Source of the DNA: Campylorhamphus procurvoides | Taxonomy: Eukaryota; Chordata; Aves; Passeriformes; Dendrocolaptidae | Direction: 5' to 3' | DNA length: 64,000 nucleotides | Assembly (NCBI GenBank): GCA_013396655.1 | Contig: WBMV01005000.1 | Span: 147,213-211,212, forward strand | Part shown: in pieces, positions 12,215 to 24,751 of the stretch | How positions within the stretch are numbered: the first letter of the stretch is position 1 | Layout of the letters: every line of letters starts with the position of its first letter | The notes under the pieces: generated by a model | Told to the model about the DNA's origin: nothing | Databases searched by the model: none | The model's input: only the letters and a program-made list of their open reading frames with translations | Made by a program: the position numbers and the translations under genes

Positions 12215-13072
12215 GATTCACAGAATCACAGAATATTCTGAGTTGGAAAGGATACTCAAGAATTTTTGAAGTCCAGCTCTTGGCCCTGCACAAGACAGCC
12301 CCAAAACTGACCCCACGTTCCTGAGAGCGTTGTCCAAACCCTTCGAAGTCTGTCAGGTCTGGTGCTGTGACCACTTCCCTGGAGAGCTTGTTCCAGCACC
12401 CAACCAACCTCTGGGTGAAGAACCTTTTCCTAATATCCAAGCTAAACCTCCCCTGACACAACTTCACATAATTTCCTTGAGTTCTGTCACTGGTCATAGA
12501 GTGACGACATCAGTGCCTTCCCCTCCTCTTCCCCTCACGAGGAACTTGTAACTACAATGAGATCTCTCCTCAGTCTCCTTTTCTCCAGCTGACCAGACCA
12601 AGTGCTCTCAGCTGCTCCTAATACAGCTTCCCTTCAAGGCCCTTCACTGTCTTCATTGCACTCCTTTGGACACTCTCTAATACCTTAATATCTTTCTTAT
12701 ACTGCAGTGCCCAAAACTGTCACAATATTGAAGGTGAGGCTGCTCCACTGCAGAGCAGAGCAGGACAATCCCCTCCCACGCCCGGCTGGTGATGCTTTGC
12801 CTGATGCCCCTGAGACACAGTTGGCTCTCCTGGCTGTCAGAGCACTGCTGACTCATATTCAACTTGCCACTGGTCATGACCCCCAGGTCCCTTTCCACAG
12901 GGCTGCTCTCCAGCCTCTCATTCCCCAGTCTGTCTGTACATCCAGGGCTGCCCGATCCCAGATGCAGGATCTGGCTCTTGCCCTTGTTCAACTTCAAGCA
13001 GTTGGTGACTGTTCAGCCCTTTAATTTGTTGAGGTTTCTCTACAAGGCATCTCTTCCTTTGAGGGAGTCACA
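12215..13072 (-). mobile_element. CR1 LINE, 5'-truncated, with broken reverse-transcriptase C-terminus
   Basis: CR1 is a non-LTR retrotransposon whose second open frame encodes an endonuclease/reverse transcriptase. Here the tail appears on the plus strand as 'gattcacagaatcacagaat', followed by the conserved terminal segment, so the element runs on the minus strand. Minus-strand translation at 12677-12997 shows the CR1 polymerase-distal motifs 'ERDLGV' and 'MSQQC'. Minus-strand 12195-12497 shows the C-terminal 'SDRTQGN' and 'NKLSREVV' segments. Frameshifts and stops lie between them. The upstream catalytic part is missing because of 5' truncation near 13072. Length is about 860 bp against roughly 4.5 kb for a full CR1. 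It is dead, and the open frames on both strands here are relics or shadows. Confidence 0.92.
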
Positions 13073-13246
13073 ATATGTTAAAAGATAGAAAGGAAGAACC
13101 TGTTCCTCTAGTAGTTGCTTAACAATCCAAATATTAAATCAGAAATTCCTACTTTAACTCCAGTGTTATAGACAGGGATGGCTGTAGACATTTCTAAATG
13201 GTACTTAAAAACCATATAAATGAGATGCTAAAAGCAGTTAATAGTT

Positions 13247-13816
13247 TTTCCTAGTTTTGTCTGGGATAGGGTTAATTTTCTTCCTAGTAGCTGGTATAGT
13301 GCTGGGTTTTGGATTCAGTAAGAGAATAATGTTGGCAGCACACTGATGTTTTAATTATTGCTGAGTAGTGCTTACACTAAGTGAAGAACTTCTCAGTTTC
13401 CAATGATCTTCCAGTGGGTTGATGGAGAAGGAGGTGGTGGGGAACACAGCTGGGGCACCTCACCTGAACTGGCCAAAGGGATGTTCCACACCATAGAACA
13501 ACGTACCCAGTACATAAACTGGGGAAAGTTAGCTGGGAGGGGAAAAGTACTGCTGGGGGATGGGCTGGTCATTGGTGAGCAAATGTGTTGTACATCACTT
13601 GTCTTTTTTTTTTTTTTAATTGCTGTTGTTTCCCTTTTCATTACAATATTCTTATCGTGATTATATTTTATTTCCATTATTTAACTGTTCTTATCTCAAC
13701 CCATGAGTTTTACCTTTGTTTTTCCAATTCTCCTCTCCATCCCACCCAGGGAGAGGGAGAGGGCTGACTGAGCAGCTGCATGGTGCTGAGTTCCCAACTT
13801 GGGTTAAATTACAATG
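13247..13816 (+). mobile_element. Solo ERVL-type LTR (old)
   Basis: About 570 bp matches the layout of a widespread avian ERVL LTR. It has an opening like 'gtctgggatagggttaat', then 'cttcctagtagctggtat', a TATA-like 'tacataaactgggg' (13511-13524), a T-rich tract and 'tcatcacttg'-type words. Near the 3' end come 'tatctcaacccatgagttt' (about 13692) and 'gggttaaattaca' (13801-13813). The terminal dinucleotides are mutated (TT at the start, close to TG/A at the end), and flanking 5-mers tagtt and aaatt do not match. Boundaries are therefore inferred from the family pattern, and the copy is older than the TSD-bearing LTRs. No internal genes adjoin it. Open frames at 13393-13677 and 13403-13660 are shadows within the LTR. 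Confidence 0.85.
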
Positions 13817-16800
13817 AAATTACACAGCACATCTCTACATGCCTGTTCTCTTTCAAATGTAGTACAAGGGCATGATGATGTGCTTTCTCTGAAGACATGC
13901 AACAAGGTAATTCAATTAAGGAAAAGTGTCCTGCAACTTGTTCTGTAAGGCACTCTCTGAAAACATAAATAGATCGCTTTAGTCTGAATCTGTAAAACAA
14001 GTCTTTGGCCTTCATACAGCCATTGCTGCGTTAAACTCAATAGTCCATGTTTGATTAAGAATGTTTTAGGCAAGTGAATTTTGTTTTGGTGGGAAAATTG
14101 ATTACTTCACTTTCTAAATTGTTTGTCCTTAGAAATCCACCATTTGCTTCAGGAGGTTGAGTCATTCGAGCTAAAAATGTCTTGTTATTTTGTGAATACT
14201 TTTTTCTTTTCCTGAAGAAAAGGCGGTGAAAAAGAGCAAAATGCATGTTATCCACTGGCAATTCTCTAATTACTGGATGTGCTATAACGCTGCTCTATAA
14301 AACTGCAGAAGTCTAACAGATCTGTTTGACAAGTCACTACAGACATAGACAGACAAAATATGGAGTAAATCAGACAAGACAGTGAAATTTTGATTTATTT
14401 AATTTCCCCATACACACCTCTCTCAAAAGTTTTCTCTGTTCTTCACCATTTATCTGTTGACTAGTGAGCTTATCTAATCATATTTATCTTACCTATGAAC
14501 ATGGTAGTTAAAAATTTGAATTTGAACGGTGTCTACTGATCATGCTCTCTAAGATGTGTTTTTTTAATTTTGTTTTAAGCCAAGCAAATATTAATTTGTG
14601 CTACTTATCCATGCTGTCTCTCAATAGTTATTGGAGGGATATAGAAAATTCCAAAGGGCAGTTTTTTAACACATTCTCTGAACTTGGGAGGACTCTGAAA
14701 GCAATGATTTCCGTGGTTAATAACGTATTTATGTACAGAGTCATGCATATCAATAATTTAGTATATCAACAGATCTTCAATTTACACTTAGAAGTGAACA
14801 TTTCCCATTTGCTTTAATCTTGTTAGTGTGGGTAGCAATTACAGGGATGTTAAAATGGTTGTGACTTCAGTCAGAACACTGCAAATCCATAAGCCTACAT
14901 TTGGATTATAAAAGCATGCATCTGCTTCAGAGAATTTTATTCCTGTTCATTGAAGAAGAAATTGCCTTATAAGCACAATTGCTCTCTGTAACTCTGGATT
15001 CAGCCTATGGCCTTGACACAAATGATTGTGAGGAATGTTTATTAACCATGGCAGTATTTCTTTTCTAACATGGAATGTAGAAAAATAGTGTCTTAAGTAT
15101 TTTTTTCTGCAATTGGGAGAAATGTACATACTTTATTGAGTTTTTTGAAGGTTTATAAATTTATCTGGAGAAAAAGAGACTATTTCTACTACATCTCATT
15201 TACATAATGCTTATAAAATATCAATTTTCAGTGCAGAAGAAACAAAAGTGTTTCAAAATCTAATTTGCATAATACATGCAGATGTAGTACTACTGCACAC
15301 TTACACTGGTTCAGCAAAATACTTACTTTTGAGTAGCAACATCTGAACCTGACAATTCCCAACACTTAAAATGAGAGCTCGTGGATTGGTGATATTCATT
15401 ATCATTATTTAGATTTTTCTTTTCAGTGAATGCTCATTGTTAGGTTAGACAATACATTTTTCTTAGTGTGTTTATGAGAGTTGAATGCCATTTTAAACAG
15501 AAAGAGACCAACGAGCTATGAGATAATTATTCTCCAAGTTTAACTGAAATGAAAAAAATAAATCTTTAAGCATATTCCAGTGTAAACCACTATTTCTATT
15601 AGTTTATAATAAATATGGACCTAAAGAGAAAGTTCCTCTCTTTCCATCTCTTTATGAGGTTCTGGTCCAACAAGTAAGAAAGTCTGAACAAGAATTAGCA
15701 GTGGGGTTGGATGGATGCACGAGGCACTTTTTTAAGAGTTGTGCTTTCACATCTTTGAAGAAAAAAAGACAAATATCCACACTGGGGAACTTTTCTTCCT
15801 AGTTGCTTTGGCATCACTGTCTGTCTCATGCATCATAAATGTTCATCTGCTTTCCAGGATAGAGAGGGTGGTTTCTAGCACATGGGATATCCTGTAAGAT
15901 AAAGCCATATTTTAAAGGTCTTCTCTATAAAATGTCTTTCATTTCTGTTCTGTGAAGGAAAAACATAATCAGTCAGTTCAGAAAGTTATATATCGTACAC
16001 AAAACCTTTATAAAGGGATAATTGCAGTAAATTATATGACCAATCTTTGTAAATGCATTTGAATTGGAATATTTTTCAAGGAAAAATTTGGAATTATTTT
16101 GATGATTTCACATAAAAAGTATCACTGATATTCCTAAGCCGCTGCTCCCTTTTATCCATGTAGAAAACACTTTTTCTGACAGAAAAGTAGAAAAAAATGC
16201 TGCCTAGCACTTTGCTGCCCTTGTTCCCTTCTGCACCTCATGGCCTGTTTAACAATCACATCAGACAAATCACATGGCACAGTTTCAGTTTAGTGCTGCA
16301 GAAAGCTGCTACTGTGGGTTTAACTATCAAGTACCATTTATAAGTCTCTTTTCTGGATGCTATGGTGGCTTCATAACTTTAAAATAAACCCCAGAAATTA
16401 TGAGTTCATGAAATTACCTGTATTATGACCTCTCCTTTAGGAATGGCAGTGGAGAATGACAATGCAGTTTATGTAAAGTATGAATGGTCTACATACACAC
16501 CATATAAATGAACATGAAGATACTGTATTTTTTTCCAGTCTGACTGTATAGATTCCAGATGTGTTTCTCTTCTGTTTAGCAAGAAAAATTGTTTTTAATG
16601 GTATGATTTTAATCTGACTTACAAGGCAGTCACCATTAAACACGCAGCTTGATTTTCACATCCTAGGTAGATTTTAAGCATTGCAGCAAATTCCTGAACA
16701 ATATGGTCTCCTCAGATGCTGCTAAGCCTAATGCCTAGTTTTGATGTTAGGTGCATATCTGGTGGTTTAACTTAAAGCCTCTTGCAACAAATCTATGACT

Positions 16801-19800
16801 AAAATTTTCGTTGTCCTTACAAGATCATACTGGAACTCAAATGTCCTTGTTACAACTAACTGATCATCCTACTTATTGTAATTTTGCTGATCCTCTCCAC
16901 CAACTTTACATGGGGTTTTGTAAGGAGATTTAGAGATAGGTGATACAAACATGCCCTTCTTAAGGCTACTTCAGTTTCTGCATTTTCCTACCATATCATA
17001 AATTCAATTTAAACGTAGTTCTGTAAGTCCATCACTACCCTTCATATCAGATCTTAAGAAAGGAATGGAAAGTGGGTTTTGCAATTTGGATCTCTTGACT
17101 TTATGTTGATTAGTAATTTGTCCTTTCATGGTTATTCTGCTTCTGCAACCTTCTGAAATTCAGACACCAGCTGTAGACCGGTGGTGACCCATCCTCAAAG
17201 CTAAAATGTCAGCTTGAGGTTTCAGACATTTGCCAAGAACAGAAACAAAACTGAACGGATAAGAAAGCTGATTCATACTGCTGATTCTAAAAAGTTGACT
17301 TTGAATTAAGTATTGATATAAGAAAAATGACACTGAGTTACTTTTAGGGGTTTGGACAGTGTCAGCAGCATTGACGCTGTAGTAACTGGTGCTGAGTAGC
17401 AGGATGTCTTGTTTCAGTGAGATGATAATTTAGATGCTTCTTGGTCATTCAGTTTTTGTCTGTCTTGTTTTCTATGTAAAGTGTTGTGGAAGTTTTGGTT
17501 CCACCCCACTCTCTCCACTAAGAAGATAATATATTTTGCAGCCTATATGGTGGAAGCATCAGGGACCTATGACACTGTGATGGCATATGGGTAAGAATAT
17601 TGTTATTCAAGGACTGCTGGAATTCTTCAGAACACCTGGTGCCTTAAAGTTATTCTTAATAACTTGATTAAAATATGTTGAGTGAGCTTCTGCTTTGAAT
17701 GTGTAATTATATGAAAGAAGGAATATTTTTCATTTTTATTGCTCCTGAAAAAAGATTTTTGCTTCTGTACTGATGCTTGAATCAGCAATAGCTTCCTACT
17801 ACTCCATAGCTTATAACAGAAACAAACACTACAATTTAAATACTGTTTATTCTGTAATCAATCATGCATTTTTTGTCTTTCGGCATTTGCTCAAGATTTT
17901 CACTTAATAAGCTGCTTGTAGTACTCCCTAAGACCATTGATTCATTAAAACAAGCAAGAAGAACTTTGCATGGATGGCAAAATACCATACTAAAATTGCA
18001 CTCTCATTTGCTGAGAGACACACGAGGAGGAATATCATCATTGCATGTCTTTCAAAATCTCTTTATATTATCTTAACATGTCAGCAGTAATTTTGGAAGA
18101 CCTCAACTATATTATTTTTTTATGTACCTTCATGTTTCAGGAATTCCACAAGGAATGGAATCATTCTTAGTTATTATAAATCAAATGATGGTGTTCACCT
18201 GCCTGCCATGACTTCTTAAATATACTGGATAGTGTCTTAGGTTTAAATAAACCACTGCATACACTGGCAAGGAGAGGCTATGAAAACTTAACAATTAAAA
18301 TCAGTTTTATTACAGGTGCAGCATCATCCCAAATTCCGTTCTTCATCATACAGGGTTTCAGATTAAATGGTACATTGGATTTTGGACTACTTTATCTGCA
18401 AGAGCATTTTTCTTCATCAGATAAGGTAACAAAGGGCAGAATGATAACTTTGGAATTTCACAACTGATTTTGAAGCTTTAGTTGTATACAGATATAGATA
18501 TATTTATGTATATAGATAGGCAGTCATTGGCAATCCTGTTAGGTCAGCTAATTGGCATTTTCATAAATTCAAATTACCTAGAAAACAGACCAGACTTAAT
18601 CCCACAAGTGGTGATTCACCTACGGTATAAGATAGTACTTGACTGTATTTCATGAGACATTTTTTGTGAGACATGCAGGTCAGTTGGTTGGATGAGGCTC
18701 TTTTTTTTCTGCTAGAGGTACAATAGCTCAGCAGAATGACAAATAACCAAAACTTCTAGGGATTACTTCATTATAGTAGATTAAATATATGTAGACTGTG
18801 GTGAAAAACTGTTAGCTGGACTCCAATGACTTGATCTGGAAGCATATAAAAGACGAATTTTCTTCTGTAGGAAAGGATATGTTTTAAACACTGAAAGGGG
18901 AAGGTGTCAGTAGGATTTTATTTTATGCTTTTTTAGACTGCACTGTAGGTCTGAGAATTTCTAACTTGATATAATACCAGTGTCCTTAACAAAAATTACC
19001 TGTTTGGTGAGCTTAATTCAGTACACACATACATAGTTGCACGGTTCACCAGATGGTGATGTTTTCCTCTATCAACACCATTTACACCATCTTTGCTTTT
19101 CTGGAGTAATGCAAACAATAAGGACCTCAACTTGGAATAGGAGCTAAGGGAGGTATTCCTGTAAATGTTTTGCTAATGAGCAAATATAATACAATAAAGC
19201 AGAGGAATAGAATTTTTCCATGTTATTTCAGGATGATCTATCATTGAGAAACTTTTCATTCCACGATTCCTTCTCCTCCATTTTTGCAACTGGAAGACAT
19301 TTTTTCATTTAAATTTGTACTACTCAGAAAGTGTGTTATTTTGAAAAAGGTTTTCTTAAAACTAGAAAATCACATTGAATAAAGTCCAAATAGATTATTT
19401 GACCTTCTTTTGTCTAAGTGACTTGTTTTTAAAAGTTGCTTTATGTTGTGATAGAACATCTAAAAGTAAAAAAAAAAAAAAACGGACAAGAATGAGGTTT
19501 CTCAAAGCATATGTATTAAATCTTTGGTTTAGTTTTAGTTTTACCTGATTTTTATTTCTTGTTGTTGTTGAAGGGAAGTTGGTACGTGGATTCTGAATTT
19601 TAATGTTTAAACTAATCAGTGTATCAATTAAAACAACTCCTTTTTAAACATTATTATGAAATACTTTTGTTTCTTTGAGATGCTGAATATTATTTACTGT
19701 CATTTGAGAAGAATTAAGATGTTGTGCTTCCACAGGAATTCTGTTGTGCCAGATGTTACCTGGTAGCTGTTGTTTCCTATCTATGAGTCAATCTCTTCAA

Positions 19801-20543
19801 CAGTGAGTCACTTGTGGTGTTGGTTTTGATAATTTATTTACTTTTTTGCTACATGGTAGGACTATTATTTGTGGAAGCAGGGATTACCCCTATGCTAAAT
19901 TTGTAAGTGTATATATAGAAAAAAAAATAAAATTAACTTATATCTGCTTCTGTGAATCAGATACAGAGGATTGGTTTGAAGTTCAGTTTACCTGACTATA
20001 GATTTCCATTACTGCTTTATTTCAGAACAAGGACAGTAACACTGGCAAAACCCACAGCCGTTTTTTTTTTTTTTAACCTTTACTTACATCATTAAGGCAG
20101 TCATATTCTATTAGAGGTAAATTTGCAATAAAATTGTATCTGATGTTTATTTTTGTATGCTGTGTAGGCATATGCAAAATGACAATAAAAAAGTTAGAAT
20201 GATAAGTGTAAAAGGTGAATTTTAAGGATGCTGTGGCTGCACAAAGAACGATGGCCAACACAGCTGGAGACAGCGTTCTGCTGTACTTGTAGGGTTTTAC
20301 TCCTCTGATCATTACTGGAGGAAAGAAGTGTGAAGTTTTTTAATTTTTAAAATATTGTGGGCCACATAACAGAGAACTCTGAATGCGTTCTGACTGCAGA
20401 GAGACTCTGCATGTGCTTAAGCCTGGGCATGGGCTAAGTGTTCAGGGTGACACTGAAATCTGCTCTAAGCAGTACAGGGGAGCAGTGAAGAGACAGGGGT
20501 GATATAAAGAAGACCTTGAAGAAGAAAGAAAAGTATGTCTGGT
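13817..20543. other. Non-coding unique sequence, no gene seen
   Basis: A long AT-rich stretch with scattered small chance frames (for example 14542-14817, 17864-18076) without recognisable domains. Homopolymers occur at 19468-19482 (A) and 20061-20074 (T). A TA-rich run 'gatatagatatatttatg' lies near 18490-18508. Confidence 0.6.
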
Positions 20544-20544
20544 A

Positions 20545-20630
20545 TCATAGAACCACAGAATCACAGAATATGCAGACTTGGAAGGGACCAAAAGGATCAC
20601 TGAGTTCAACTCCTGGCCCTGCGCAGGACC
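20545..20630 (-). mobile_element. CR1 LINE 3'-tail fragment (first of two in tandem)
   Basis: The plus strand carries 'tcatagaaccacagaatcac' and then the conserved segment 'ttggaagggacc', ending near 'ggccctgcgcaggacc'. Only about 85 bp is present before a second CR1 tail begins. It is an extremely truncated copy or one interrupted by the next insertion. Confidence 0.8.
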
Positions 20631-20633
20631 GTT

Positions 20634-21030
20634 TCCATAGAATGACATAATGGCCTGGGTTGGAAGGGATCTAAAGATCTTGTTCCAACTACCCTGTCAC
20701 GGGCAGGGACATCACTAAACTGGGTTGCTCAAAGCCCCATCTAATCTGGCCTTGAACATTTCAGGGATAGGGCATCCACGCCTTCTCTAGGAAATCCATT
20801 CCAGTTCCTCATCTCTCTCACGGTAAGGATTTTCTTCCAAATATACAATCCAAACCTACTCTTTTTTAGTTTGAAGCCATTCCCCCTTGTCCTGTCACTC
20901 CATGTGCTTGTAAATAGTCTCTCTCCATCTTTCCTGTAGGCTCCCTTCAATTACTGGAAGGCTGTGATTAAGTCACCCTTCTCTTCTCCAGACTGAACCA
21001 TCTCAATTCTCTCAGCCTTCCAGTATCAAC
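20634..21030 (-). mobile_element. CR1 LINE 3'-end, second copy abutting the first
   Basis: A fresh tail, 'ccatagaatgacataatgg', and the terminal segment 'ctgggttggaagggatc' start immediately after the preceding fragment. The copy continues through the C-terminal coding part. Minus-strand translation of 20741-20950 shows 'SDRTRGNG', the conserved CR1 C-terminal motif, followed by a stretch of the usual spacing. It ends near 'ctctcagccttccag', giving about 400 bp. The subfamily differs from the abutting fragment, since the terminal segments diverge. Confidence 0.88.
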
Positions 21031-24000
21031 CAGGTTTGCTTTATTTAAGGAGAAAGATGTTGTTTCACTTCCACATGTCTTGGTGTATTTCTTCTTTGTA
21101 TGAAAGGTAGGACAGAGTGAAACTGACTGTGAAAGGAGAAAAACTATGGAATTTTTTTTTCTACGATGAATCAGGGCAAAAATCCTTTTTGAAGGCTTCT
21201 TACTTTGATTACTTTAAAATGTTGTAATGGATTGATACAGGAATGATTAGTTTGCCTACTGAGGTTTCCAGGATATGTGTTCCTGTGTTCACATAAGGCT
21301 TGTGCTTCATTACTGTTAGCAGTAGAAGACTGATGTAAAACAAAAATAGTTTGTCACAGTTCTCCATCTCACACTGAGATCTTGTTCTGCCTCATGAATT
21401 TTAAACCTGTCAAAAGCTTTAAAACATTTCAACAAAAAACTGCTATCATTTGCTGTATTAAAATATTTGTCTTTATGAGGTGGGAATAAAATGTACCCTT
21501 AATTTGGCTCTTTCTCAGCTGTGCTCTGTTTCTCTATATTCTATGTATTGCACTAGAAAATTAGTATGTAACTTGATAATAAATGCTGTTTTGCAGATGT
21601 CATATTGCAATGTTTTTAATTTTTCTTTCTGTGTTATGTAAAATACAAGGATTTCATAAATAAAGTTGGGAACATCATTGAATTTGAAAGAAAACATTAA
21701 AGAAAGACACTGTTTCTTTAGGATTTATGAATATTTGCAAAGATGAAAGTGGAGTCATCAACTAAAAGGGATTGGTGGGTGGGTTTTTTTTTTTGTTTTG
21801 TTTTGTTTGGGTTTACTTTGAAGAAACACACTCTCATTTCAAGTAGGATATTTAAAATTCTAGGTCTGTGTTCAGTTTTTTATGCAAGTACATAAAACAA
21901 TTTGTACATGTCTATCTATATTTATACATTCTCTTTGCTGGAATTGTTCCAACATGCTGGTAATGCTTCTTAGGTCCTACGGCATTGTAGATCATCTGAA
22001 AATGTTGTAAGCCTGGGCAATCGATATATTCTTGCTATATGAAATTGGCATCTAGTAACAAGAAGAAAGGCCCTGCTGCAGAAATCAATAAATATGTGCT
22101 GAAAACCTTTTCCTGTGAAAAGTTTGTGCAGAGTTTATGGCAGAGATGAAAACTTCTTGATCACAGGTTCATTTTAAACTTTGCTATTAGGCAAATGCAG
22201 TGGGGTGCTTCTCCTGTGACTCTCATTCTGAGGTTGCTTTGTTAATGGCATAGGGATGAAATCAGCACAGCAGAGAATATTGTGGGAATTCAGCGTTTGT
22301 AAGCTGTCAGGTGCTTGTTGTGTGGTTTATACAAAGCATAGTTCACATTTGAAGAAATTGTTGCTTCCTACTTTATACTGGCAAGGCTTTTGCTAGGTTT
22401 CTGAGTTCCCCTTGGTTGTGGAACATGGAAAAGACAGTAATTGTGGGGCCCATCTTCAGGCATGATAAGGTTTGGCAAGGCTGGCCTGCAAAAGCTTTTG
22501 AAGACGGCCTTGTACTCCTCTCAGATGAGGAAGATGTCAGTCTCTGCTGAGCAGGTGGCAATGGGACAGGATGAATTTCCATTGCTCAGGAGATTCCTGT
22601 GGTATGGGATGAGTCACCTTTCCAGCAAAAAGGCTGCCACTGTACAACATTGCTCAGCATGCACAGACTTGGAAGGGAAGGGGTAAATGGCTGGGCTCAA
22701 TGGAAAGAAAGTTGTGGGATTCTTAGAATGAAAAAAAAATGCAAAAAGCTCATAATGTGGAGAGAAAGGGCCAGCAAAGCTCTCATGGGGTTGTCAGAAA
22801 ATGCTTGGCATTAGGGACTATCTTGTAAATGTAGAAGGGAAATTATGAGATACACATTTTATATCCTGTAACCTTTTGGATGTTTTCTTCCAACCTGCAT
22901 TAAGGGAAGATATTTAAAACTGGCTGTTTCAGTGTCTTGGTTTTTCTTTGTAATGTTTTCTGTTGTGTTAAAGAATGTATAGATTGGTACAGGGATACAG
23001 TTTGCTAACAGAAGACAAAATCTTGATAGACTTTTGAAGAGTGATATGCCTGGGTACACAAAGCAAATTTAACTTCTGCCTAAATAAATGGGTCACAGAC
23101 TAGACCCATTGCTATGGTACCAAAGCAATCTCTATTAGTTCCTCCTCTTGTGTGCAGGCTACACAGAAGACTAACTAGTTCATTCTTCAAGTCCTGATGT
23201 TGCAGCTTTTATTCTCAAAGCTCAATATTTAGTTCAGATGTGATTCCTCTTAATAATGCTGAGTCCAACATGGCATACTTGTAACACAGGACTGACTTTG
23301 CCTTTTCAAACCTTCTTAAGTATGGCTTCTGTAAATGGAAATAGGTTAGAGGAATTAATTATCCCCTCAGAATTAATTCAGTGAGATTTTTTCCTATGAG
23401 CTTGGCAGAATATGCAAGGCATCAAAGGGCCTGTGACTCAGATTATTAATTTAAAAAAAATAATGTGCCTTTTTTCATTTCTTTTTATAATAGTGAAAGA
23501 AATAGAAAGGTTCTAACTCAGGAAATGGCAGAAATGATAAGAGCATGTGAACTTAATAACAAATTCAGAATAATTGGAAGTATTTGCTTTATGAAAGTCC
23601 TTTATGAGATGATTTTCACTGAACAGATATTTTGGCAAAGTAAATAAGGATTTGTTCTAGAACAATTGTAGGGCACATCATGTGAAAAAGATATATGCTC
23701 ATTGTATCCATACTCCTTTAAATTATGTTTGGAAGAGCTTATTCTAAGGGACAACTGCACAACACTGACAAGGTGGTGGTGTTTGACATTTTTGCACAAT
23801 AATTTGTCTGAAACTACTGTCTTTAAGTTACATCTAAGAGAGCAAATCACAAGGTTGTTAAGAATATTCTGCTGGCCATGTCTTGTCATTGAACTAGGCC
23901 TGAGCTAATATTTATAAGTCATTGTTAAGGGAGGAAAAGGTCAACTGTTTTCTGACCTTCAAGCAACATATTTTGTCCAAAGCCAAAATAGAGTGAAAAC

Positions 24001-24726
24001 TTCAGAGTTGACAAGAATATGCACTCTTCGGTTTGTCTGTAGAGTAGAATTTAAGTTTCATATTTAAGACTGAACATGTTTTGGCTCTGAAAATTATATA
24101 TCAATAGTTTTGAAAATGTTCAATACCATTATCATAAGATAGTAAGACTTTGTGGAAACAATTATTCTGTTTTGTTGAAGAATATTTGCTTGCTTTGTTT
24201 CTGGAACTTTTGACATCTGTAGCAGTGCTTCTGCACGATATTGCTTCCATTATCATTTGAAACATGAGTAAATATAACTTTCCACTTCCAGATCAAGGAC
24301 AAGTTATGCCCTTAAGTTCAAACGTGTTCTTTTTTCATGCTCTGCAATTTGTCATTTATACATCTGATTATCCCACTGCTGGAAAGAAGGGTTGAGATAT
24401 TCTTGACACCTATTTTTATTGGTATTTAAGAATTAGACTTGCACAGCTTCATTTCTGCTTTTAGTGGCATTTTGTCTTCAAGACGTGTACAAATACATAA
24501 TTAATTTTTTATTCCCAGCATAAGGTCACTTCAACTGAATTTGTGCTGTTTTTTAAGTTAATAAATAGCAGTGGTCTTCATCTTTTTCTACAGCATTTTT
24601 TTCTGATTTCTTAACAGAGCATAGTGAAACATCTGTTGTTTAATATCTTGAAGAGAAGTTCTGGTTTGCTGAAATACATTATTTACTAGCCAAAGACTTT
24701 TCTTGCTTGGGAAATGTTTTGACCCA

Positions 24727-24751
24727 AAGCTTATGAAAATGTCATAAGCTT
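24727..24751. repeat. Perfect inverted repeat (10-bp arms, 5-base loop)
   Basis: Arm aagcttatga (24727-24736) and its exact complement tcataagctt (24742-24751) flank the loop aaatg. No T-run follows as in a bacterial terminator, and none would be expected in this genome. Function unknown. Confidence 0.6.

Noticed and set aside
13242..13821. TSD for the ERVL LTR (tagtt versus aaatt)
   Set aside because: Only three of five bases agree, which is no better than chance, so boundaries rest on the family pattern only.
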